DNA of 6,218 bases from Actinomycetes bacterium. Its GTDB lineage: Bacteria; Actinomycetota; Coriobacteriia; WRKU01; WQUG01. How positions within the stretch are numbered: the first letter of the stretch is position 1; each line of letters starts with the position of its first letter. Of the stretch, positions 1 to 5,076 are shown piece by piece. Position numbers and translations under genes: made by a program. Location: NCBI GenBank assembly GCA_031268615.1, contig JAIRWZ010000090.1, forward strand, positions 1-6,218. Reading direction: 5' to 3'. Under the pieces are notes generated by a model. It was not told where the DNA came from. It worked only from the letters and a program-made list of their open reading frames with translations, and made no database searches.

Positions 1-83
1 TGCGACAGGTCTACGCGGAGCTGAAGGATGGTGCTGGTGCTGGTATGGACGTACTCACTCCGCGTTATCTGGGTATTGAATAA
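1..83 (+). CDS. porA: C-terminal end of a probable pyruvate:ferredoxin oxidoreductase alpha subunit (partial)
   Basis: Only the last 26 codons and the TAA stop (81-83) are present; the first complete codon starts at base 3. The visible tail reads RQVYAELKDGAGAGMDV followed by LTPRYLGIE. A short tail ending in P-R-[YF]-L-G is, from memory, like POR alpha subunits, but this stretch is too short to identify by itself. The main argument is context: the stop lies 11 bases upstream of a clear porB, and alpha and beta subunits of multi-subunit POR are normally adjacent in that order. The alpha subunit carries the pyrimidine-binding part of the thiamine diphosphate site. Another 2-oxoacid oxidoreductase alpha subunit would look the same here. 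Confidence 0.6.
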   Translation, partial: RQVYAELKDGAGAGMDVLTPRYLGIE

Positions 84-88
84 GGAGG
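82..88 (+). promoter_or_regulatory. Strong ribosome binding site of porB, overlapping the upstream stop
   Basis: AAGGAGG starts inside the TAA stop of the upstream gene and ends 6 bases before the ATG at 95. It is close to a perfect Shine-Dalgarno sequence at good spacing. It fixes the porB start and suggests that the two subunits are co-translated in equal amounts. Confidence 0.85.
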
Positions 89-94
89 CCAACG

Positions 95-1036
95 ATGGCA
101 ACGATTAAAGAACACGCGACGGTGCCCGAACGATTTGTAGGCGGCCACCGTTTGTGCGCTGGCTGCGGCGCGTCGATTGTCGTGCGACAGGTCATGCTGG
201 GCGCGGGCAAGGACGTTGAGGTGGTGGCAGGCTGCGCGACGGGTTGTCTGGAAGTTTCCACGACGATTTATCCCTACAGTTCCTGGGATGTCCCCTTCAT
301 TCACAATGCCTTTGAGAACGCTGCCGCGACGATTTCCGGCGTCGAGGCGGCGTATAAGGGACTGCGGCGCGCGGGGAAAATCGACCCCGACCGACGCGTG
401 AAATTCGTGGCCTTTGGCGGCGACGGCGGGACTTACGACATTGGTTTGCAGGCGCTGTCGGGTGCGGCGGAACGCGGGCACGACCTGGTCTACGTGTGCT
501 ATGACAACGGCGCCTATATGAACACGGGGATTCAGCGTTCCAGCGCGACTCCCCATGGGGCCTGGGCGACGACCAGCGAAGTTGGCAGTGTGCAGCCCGG
601 CAAGCCGCAACGCCGCAAGGATTTGACCAGTATCATGGCTGCCCATCATATCCCGTATGTGGCACAGGCCAGTGTGGGCTATTGGCAGGATTTGGTCCGC
701 AAAGCCGAGAAAGCTTTTACGGCGGAAGGCCCTGCGTTCCTGAACGTGCTGGCGCCCTGTCCGCGTGGCTGGCGCCACGCCGGGGCTGACACGACCACGG
801 TAGGACGGCTGGCGGTCGAGACAGGGTTTTGGCCTCTGTTCGAGGTCGAGAATGGCGTCTGGCGTCTGACCATGCCCGCGCGTGCCCGCACGCTGAAACC
901 GGTCGAAGAGTTTCTGAAATTGCAGGGACGGTTCCGTCACCTGTTCAAGGAAGGCAACGAAGAGCTGCTGGCTGACATTCAGCGCGAGGTGGACGAGTAT
1001 TACGCCTACGTGCAGGGTCGGTGTAACTGCTCCTAG
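95..1036 (+). CDS. porB: Pyruvate:ferredoxin oxidoreductase, beta subunit
   Basis: A complete 313-residue protein, the usual size for the family. With the alpha subunit and the gamma/delta partners it oxidises pyruvate and CoA to acetyl-CoA and CO2 in the cytoplasm, reducing ferredoxin. The thiamine diphosphate/Mg site is clear: GGDGGTYDIG at about 108-117, then YDNGAYMNTG at 136-145. Likely cluster ligands, as in other POR beta subunits, are C21 and C24 in LCAGCG, C51 in GCATGC and C222 in APCPRGW. These would hold the [4Fe-4S] cluster nearest the cofactor. The ATG is set by AAGGAGG 6 bases upstream and by the family N-terminus. The protein ends in an unusual CNCS, just before repeat DNA. 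The reaction assignment is family knowledge; other 2-oxoacid substrates (2-oxoisovalerate, 2-oxoglutarate) cannot be excluded from this subunit alone. Confidence 0.93.
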   Translation: MATIKEHATVPERFVGGHRLCAGCGASIVVRQVMLGAGKDVEVVAGCATGCLEVSTTIYPYSSWDVPFIHNAFENAAATISGVEAAYKGLRRAGKIDPDRRVKFVAFGGDGGTYDIGLQALSGAAERGHDLVYVCYDNGAYMNTGIQRSSATPHGAWATTSEVGSVQPGKPQRRKDLTSIMAAHHIPYVAQASVGYWQDLVRKAEKAFTAEGPAFLNVLAPCPRGWRHAGADTTTVGRLAVETGFWPLFEVENGVWRLTMPARARTLKPVEEFLKLQGRFRHLFKEGNEELLADIQREVDEYYAYVQGRCNCS

Positions 1037-1040
1037 CGAA

Positions 1041-1076
1041 GGGAGGGCCCTCGAAGGGCCCTCGGAGGGGCCCTCG
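1041..1076 (+). repeat. GGGCCCTCG repeat array with a perfect hairpin, possible porB terminator
   Basis: The 9-mer GGGCCCTCG occurs three times, at 1045-1053, 1056-1064 and 1068-1076, with periods of 11 and 12 bases. It begins 8 bases after the porB stop. The unit is itself partly palindromic, so GAGGGCCCT (1043-1051) pairs perfectly with AGGGCCCTC (1055-1063) around a CGA triloop. That gives a 9-bp stem that is almost all GC. The position just after the stop fits a transcription terminator or a 3' RNA-stabilising hairpin. No T tract follows it, so a standard Rho-independent terminator is not shown. It could also be one copy of a dispersed intergenic repeat family. Confidence 0.7.
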
Positions 1077-1104
1077 GCCAAACCGGGGGTGGCGGGGGGG
1101 TGAC

Positions 1105-1134
1105 GGGAACCAGGCCCACGGGAGCCAGGTCCCC
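1105..1134 (+). repeat. Imperfect 15-bp tandem direct repeat
   Basis: GGGAACCAGGCCCAC (1105-1119) is followed directly by GGGAGCCAGGTCCCC (1120-1134), matching at 12 of 15 positions. It is preceded by a run of seven G at 1094-1100. Together with the upstream 11-12-bp array it makes nearly the whole first half of the gap repetitive and strongly G-rich on this strand. No protein-binding site or function can be assigned from the sequence. Confidence 0.6.
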
Positions 1135-1164
1135 TGCACGTTCTGCTGTTTTTTGTCCACTTGC

Positions 1165-1176
1165 TCATGTTAGAAT
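1165..1176 (+). promoter_or_regulatory. Possible sigma70-type extended -10 promoter for the polysaccharide operon
   Basis: TAGAAT (1171-1176) matches TATAAT at five of six positions and is preceded by TG at 1168-1169, an extended -10 element. It lies in the only AT-rich part of the gap, about 38 bases before the glycosyltransferase ATG, so transcription would start near 1183. There is no good -35 box at 17 bases; TTGTCC at 1153-1158 is only 12 bases away, which is too close for a normal pair. An extended -10 can partly make up for a weak -35. This is a motif reading only. Confidence 0.4.
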
Positions 1177-1197
1177 TGCCTCGCAGCAGTGCAACCA

Positions 1198-1203
1198 GAG
1201 GGG
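1198..1203 (+). promoter_or_regulatory. Ribosome binding site selecting the ATG at 1214
   Basis: GAGGGG lies 10 bases before ATG 1214, a slightly long but usable spacing. It supports this ATG over the in-frame GTG at 1100, which would add 38 residues encoded by the repeat DNA and the likely promoter. Confidence 0.6.
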
Positions 1204-1213
1204 AAACAGAGAC

Positions 1214-2479
1214 ATGGCATCTACCTTGCGTGTGGTTATTGTGAACAATTTCAGCGGGCCGCGAGTGGGCCGCTATGGTCTGCGCGCGCTGCCGCTGCTG
1301 CGGGGGCTGATTGCGCGTGGCGCAAAAGTCGCCGTCGTTGCGGCTGCGGGCAGCGGTTTTGCGCACGACGCGCTGAACGCCGGCGCGGAAGTAACGGCTA
1401 TTTCCATGGCGCGGTTTCGCGCGCCGCAAATCATGCGTGCCATCAAGGACACCGCCTGGCGCATAAACGCCAACGTCATTTCCGGAACCGGTTACTTTAC
1501 GAACTTGCTGGTACGCCAAGCGGCGCCCAAAGGCGTGGTGATTGTTAACACTGCTTCGCGCTTGCCCGACATTCCGATGGAATACTTTGGCGGACGCGTC
1601 GAAGTGTCGTTTCGTGAGCTGATTGACAAAACTAAACGTCACCGCAATGACGCGTATGTGGCGATTTCTGACGCGGTGGCCGACGCCCTGCAGCGACAAG
1701 GGGTTTCAGCGGAAGAGATTTTTGTGATTCCCAATGGCATTGACGCTGACGCTTTTGCGCGGGCGGCAATCGAATACGCTGGCAGTGGCGCGCCGAAATT
1801 CCCCGGCTCTGACCTGAAAGGCCGCCCGTTGGTTTTCTGCGCCGCGCGCACCATGGACGCCACAAAAGGTGTCGATGTTCTGGCCGAAGCCGCCGTCATG
1901 CTGTTGCGCGACTGGACGGATGAGCAGCGTGGTTTGAGCAGCGTGGAAGGCAGCGCAGGAGGCAGCGCGGAAGGTAACGCGGAAGGTAACGCGGACGGTG
2001 GCCTGGACGAGACACCCTTCATACCCGCGCCGAATTTCCGCGTCGCCGGTTCAGGACCGGAAAAAAACGTCATCTGCGACTACATTCGCGGCGAAGGGAT
2101 TGGGGACCGGTTCGACGTCATGGGCTTTGCGCCGATGATTGCGCCCTGGTATCGCGCCTGCGATATCGTCGTTATGCCCAGTCGTAGCGAAGCGGCCGGG
2201 GTGGTGGCGCTGGAAGCCATGGCGCTGAATAAACCGGTCATTGCCAGTCGTGTCGGAGGTATCCCCGAAGTCGTGCTTGATGGGGAAACGGGGCTGTTAG
2301 TTGAACCGGATGACCCCGCTGCGCTGGCGGACGCCCTGAAACAGCTGCTGCTGAATCCGGCGCGGGCAAGGGCGCTGGGCGAAGCCGGTGGCAGACGCGT
2401 ACGCCACTGTTTCACCGAAGCGCAGATGGTCGATGCGTACGTCGATTTGTTTACCGCCCTGACAGAGGGGAGAGCATAA
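1214..2479 (+). CDS. GT4-family glycosyltransferase with a low-complexity tandem-repeat insert
   Basis: A 421-residue cytoplasmic GT-B glycosyltransferase of the retaining GT4 type. It would transfer a sugar from an NDP-sugar, probably to a lipid-linked polysaccharide intermediate. The N-terminal Rossmann domain starts with LRVVIVNN at about residue 5. The inter-domain region includes PNGID (173-177), and the C-terminal donor domain holds E326-x7-E334 in SRSEAAGVVALEA, then KPVIASRVGGIPE and the ETGLLVEPDDP segment. Residues 242-261 are an odd insert of four-residue units (SSVE, GSAG, GSAE, GNAE, GNAD), lying after the KGVDVLAEA helix. It should form a flexible surface loop between core elements. 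The start is ATG 1214, which has a ribosome site and gives a family-like N-terminus. The next gene's GTG follows this stop directly. Donor, acceptor and linkage cannot be read from sequence. Confidence 0.88.
   Translation: MASTLRVVIVNNFSGPRVGRYGLRALPLLRGLIARGAKVAVVAAAGSGFAHDALNAGAEVTAISMARFRAPQIMRAIKDTAWRINANVISGTGYFTNLLVRQAAPKGVVIVNTASRLPDIPMEYFGGRVEVSFRELIDKTKRHRNDAYVAISDAVADALQRQGVSAEEIFVIPNGIDADAFARAAIEYAGSGAPKFPGSDLKGRPLVFCAARTMDATKGVDVLAEAAVMLLRDWTDEQRGLSSVEGSAGGSAEGNAEGNADGGLDETPFIPAPNFRVAGSGPEKNVICDYIRGEGIGDRFDVMGFAPMIAPWYRACDIVVMPSRSEAAGVVALEAMALNKPVIASRVGGIPEVVLDGETGLLVEPDDPAALADALKQLLLNPARARALGEAGGRRVRHCFTEAQMVDAYVDLFTALTEGRA
1937..1996 (+). repeat. In-frame 12-bp tandem repeat (five units) inside the GT4 gene
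   Basis: Five consecutive 12-base units in the reading frame: AGCAGCGTGGAA, GGCAGCGCAGGA, GGCAGCGCGGAA, GGTAACGCGGAA and GGTAACGCGGAC. Neighbouring units differ at one to four positions. A 12-base direct repeat, TGAGCAGCGTGG, at 1921-1932 and 1935-1946 borders it. The unit length is a multiple of three, so gain or loss of units changes loop length without a frameshift. The sequence pattern suggests expansion by replication slippage followed by point divergence. Confidence 0.85.
2465..2474 (+). promoter_or_regulatory. Ribosome binding site of the mutase, inside the end of the upstream GT4 gene
   Basis: GAGGGGAGAG ends 5 bases before the GTG at 2480, which itself follows the TAA stop of the GT4 gene with no gap. 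The spacing favours GTG 2480. The in-frame ATG at 2492 would sit 17 bases from the end of this motif, which is too far. Confidence 0.6.
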
Positions 2480-3937
2480 GTGAGCGCGTCCATGTACGGA
2501 GGTTCTTCTTCGGGGGCAGCGAACGACGCCGCAGAACCTGCCGCCATTCATTTTGGCACCGACGGCTGGCGTGCCCGTTTTGACGGTGACTTTACGCGGG
2601 AAAATCTGGCGCGGGTTGCGGAAGCCACTGCGCGTACCTTTATCGCCCATAATCCGAACGTGACCCGTCCAACGGTTATGGTTGGCTACGATACCCGCGA
2701 GGACGCTGACGCCTACGCTGCGCTGGCCGCCGAAGTGATGGCCGTATGTGGCTTACGGGTGCTGCTGTCAGACGCTTGGGTGCCAACACCGGCTTTGTGC
2801 TGGTCGATAGCGCGAGACCCCCACGCCATCGGCGGCGTAATGTTGACGGCATCGCACAATCCCGCCGGTTGGCTGGGCTTTAAGCTGCGTCTGGCTGACG
2901 GAGGAGCCGCCGGTGTTGACTTTAGCAACGAGGTCGAAGCGGCCCTGCCCGAAAAAGCGACGATGGCACGTTCAGCTTATGACACGGTTGATATGATTGG
3001 GCCTTACCTGGATAATCTGCGCGGTCTGGTCGATGAGGAATCTATTGGCGCTGTCGCGCCCCGGTTGGTCGTTGACCCGCTGTACGGCGCCGCGCGCAGT
3101 TATCTGGCGGGACTGTTGCGACAGACGGGCGCTGAAGTGGTCGAAATCCACGGCGAGCGTGACCCCCAGTTCGGGGGCCTTCATCCCGAACCCATTCCGC
3201 CCTGGACTGATGAAGCGGCTTCTCAGGTGCGTATGCTCGGAGCTGTCGCCGCGTTAGTAACCGACGGTGACGGAGACCGTATCGGCGCCATCGACGAAGA
3301 CGGTACCTTTGTCTCGCCGTCGAAAATTCTGGTATTGGTTGCGCAACATTTGGTACGCACACAAGGGGAAACCGGACGTATCGTCAAAACCTTTGCCGCG
3401 TCTAATCTGATAGACCGTGCCGCCGCTGCGCTGCGCTGCCCTTTTACAGTGACCCCGATTGGTTTCAAATGGATATACGCCGAGATGTTGGCCGGTGACG
3501 TGTTGTGTGGCGGCGAAGAAAGCGGAGGCTTAGGCGTTACGGCGCACTTGCGTGAACGTGATGGTCTACTGATAGCCTTGTTGCTGACGGATATGATGGC
3601 GACTCAACACAAATCTCTGAAACAGCTGGTGAGCGACATGGAAGAAGAGCTGGGCCATCTGTACTACAGTCGCCGCGATTTGCGTCTGGCGCTCGACCAC
3701 ATAGACCGTGTCCGCGCCTCCTTGCCGACCTTGAACCCCGCGACCTTAGCTGGCAGAGCGGTCATTGACATCGATCGTCTGGACGGAGCCAAGCTACTCT
3801 TCGCAAACGATGAGTGGCTGCTGCTGCGTGCTTCAGGTACCGAACCTCTGCTGCGGGTCTACGCCGAAGCCGCAACGCCCAAAGGCGTAGACGAGCTGTT
3901 GGACGCGGGACAGGCCCTGATTGATACCTTGAAATAA
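2480..3937 (+). CDS. Phosphoglucomutase/phosphomannomutase family protein
   Basis: A 485-residue alpha-D-phosphohexomutase that moves phosphate between C6 and C1 of glucose or mannose in the cytoplasm. It would supply hexose-1-phosphate for NDP-sugar synthesis. All four family signatures are present in order: FGTDGWR at 25-31; the phosphoserine loop TASHNP at 123-128, with S125 the catalytic residue; the metal loop DGDGDR at 262-267, with D262, D264 and D266; the sugar-binding GGEESGG at 344-350; and the phosphate-binding RASGTEP at 450-456. The enzyme should therefore be active. The chosen GTG directly follows the upstream stop and has a good ribosome site; ATG 2492 (4 residues shorter) is the alternative. 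Either way an Ala/Gly/Ser-rich N-terminal tail of about 20 residues precedes the family core. Glucose versus mannose preference is not decided by these motifs. Location between two glycosyltransferases supports a role in surface glycan precursor supply. Confidence 0.92.
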   Translation: MSASMYGGSSSGAANDAAEPAAIHFGTDGWRARFDGDFTRENLARVAEATARTFIAHNPNVTRPTVMVGYDTREDADAYAALAAEVMAVCGLRVLLSDAWVPTPALCWSIARDPHAIGGVMLTASHNPAGWLGFKLRLADGGAAGVDFSNEVEAALPEKATMARSAYDTVDMIGPYLDNLRGLVDEESIGAVAPRLVVDPLYGAARSYLAGLLRQTGAEVVEIHGERDPQFGGLHPEPIPPWTDEAASQVRMLGAVAALVTDGDGDRIGAIDEDGTFVSPSKILVLVAQHLVRTQGETGRIVKTFAASNLIDRAAAALRCPFTVTPIGFKWIYAEMLAGDVLCGGEESGGLGVTAHLRERDGLLIALLLTDMMATQHKSLKQLVSDMEEELGHLYYSRRDLRLALDHIDRVRASLPTLNPATLAGRAVIDIDRLDGAKLLFANDEWLLLRASGTEPLLRVYAEAATPKGVDELLDAGQALIDTLK

Positions 3938-5076
3938 TGAGGATACTGCTTGTTAATAAATACTATCCACCTCATATCGGTGGTGTTGAAGAACACGTTC
4001 GCGATGTAGCCGAAGGTCTGGCCGCTGTCCCCGAAAACGAAGTTCGCGTTATTGTGTCCAACAATGAACGCCGCTATAGAGAAGAACAATGTAACGGCGT
4101 CGAAATCATTCGTCTGCCTCGTCTGACAGAACGTGCCTCAACCCCCATTGCGCGCCACTTTGGTGCGGTTTTGGCGCATGAGGCAAAAACAGCCGACATC
4201 GTGCATTTTCACTTCCCCTACCCTTGGGGCGAGTTTGAATGGTGTGGACAGGCGGCGTCCAAAACTACTCCCTATGTGGTCACGTACCACTCCGATATCG
4301 TCCGTCAGCGTATCGCTCTGGCAGTCTACAGACCTTTTCTCAATTTGTTTCTGGACCGGGCGCGGCTTATCATGGCCTCTTCGCCGCAGCTCATCAAATA
4401 CTCACCCTTTCTGGAAGCCAGAACATCAAAATGCCGCCAGATTGACTTCGGCGTCCCCGTAAGCCATATCGTTGACGACCCGGCGGCACGCACCAGGGCT
4501 GCCCGTATTCGCGCCGACCACAACGGACGCCCGCTGGTTCTCTTTGTCGGACGCCTGGTGTACTACAAAGGAATCCCGGTGTTAGCAGAGGCGCTTTCCC
4601 GCGTGGACGCTGACTTCATCGTCGTTGGTCGTGGTCCGGACGCACAACTGCTGCGCGACAGCGCTGCTCAGGCGACTGCCGCGGGATGGCCTGGGCGCTT
4701 AGATATCATTGACTATGCGACCGATGAGGAACTGGCCGCTCTCTACCATGCCGCGGATGTATTCACACTGCCCAGCACCGAACCCTCCGAGGCCTTTGGC
4801 CTGGTGCAAATCGAGGCGCAAGCGGCCGGCACTCCCGTAGTGTCAACCCGTCTGCGCAGCGGCGTCCCCTACGCCAATCTGGACGGGGTAACGGGGCTGA
4901 CGGTACCCCCCAACGACGCTAACGCTCTGGCCGGGGCGCTGAACGCGTTGCTGGCGGACGCGGCATTGCGCGAGCGCTTGGGAAGGCAGGCCCAACGGCG
5001 TGCGTTGAGCCAGTTCAACGTCACGCGCATGGTCGGTCAAGTGACGGCTGTGTATCAGGAAGCCCTGAACCTTTGA
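3937..5076 (+). CDS. GT4-family glycosyltransferase
   Basis: A 379-residue GT-B fold, retaining GT4 enzyme, complete and of typical length. The N-terminal acceptor domain opens with a beta strand (RILLVNKYY) and the glycine-rich loop PPHIGGVEEHV at 11-21; HFHFPYPWGE at 90-99 and VTYHSDIV at 115-122 are characteristic of this family. The donor domain begins with FVGRLVYYKG at 203-212 and carries E285-x7-E293 in PSEAFGLVQIEA, the nucleotide-sugar binding motif; GTPVVSTRLRSGVP follows. It would add a sugar to a lipid-linked glycan on the cytoplasmic side of the membrane. The N-terminal half resembles bacterial mannosyl/rhamnosyl-type GT4 enzymes, but the substrate is not proven. The ATG overlaps the mutase stop by one base (TAATG) and no clear Shine-Dalgarno is visible, so translation probably depends on coupling. 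Confidence 0.9.
   Translation: MRILLVNKYYPPHIGGVEEHVRDVAEGLAAVPENEVRVIVSNNERRYREEQCNGVEIIRLPRLTERASTPIARHFGAVLAHEAKTADIVHFHFPYPWGEFEWCGQAASKTTPYVVTYHSDIVRQRIALAVYRPFLNLFLDRARLIMASSPQLIKYSPFLEARTSKCRQIDFGVPVSHIVDDPAARTRAARIRADHNGRPLVLFVGRLVYYKGIPVLAEALSRVDADFIVVGRGPDAQLLRDSAAQATAAGWPGRLDIIDYATDEELAALYHAADVFTLPSTEPSEAFGLVQIEAQAAGTPVVSTRLRSGVPYANLDGVTGLTVPPNDANALAGALNALLADAALRERLGRQAQRRALSQFNVTRMVGQVTAVYQEALNL

Noticed and set aside
1041..1134. CRISPR array
   Set aside because: The units are 9-15 bases with 0-3-base gaps; there are no 25-40-base repeats or unique spacers and no cas genes.
1105..1154. Rho-independent terminator ending in the T run at 1149-1154
   Set aside because: The only stem I can draw (GGGAACC with GGTCCC, 16-base loop) has a bulge, a large loop and ends about 15 bases before the T run.
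1100..1213. GTG 1100 as the start of the first GT4 gene
   Set aside because: It would add 38 residues with no family resemblance, encoded by repeat DNA and the likely promoter. ATG 1214 has a ribosome site and begins right at the Rossmann strand.
65..1699. Long minus-strand open frame of 544 codons opposite porB and the first GT4 gene
   Set aside because: It runs antisense to two well-supported genes and through the repeat-rich gap. The product has no recognisable domain and is full of Arg, Gln and His as expected from a GC-rich shadow frame.
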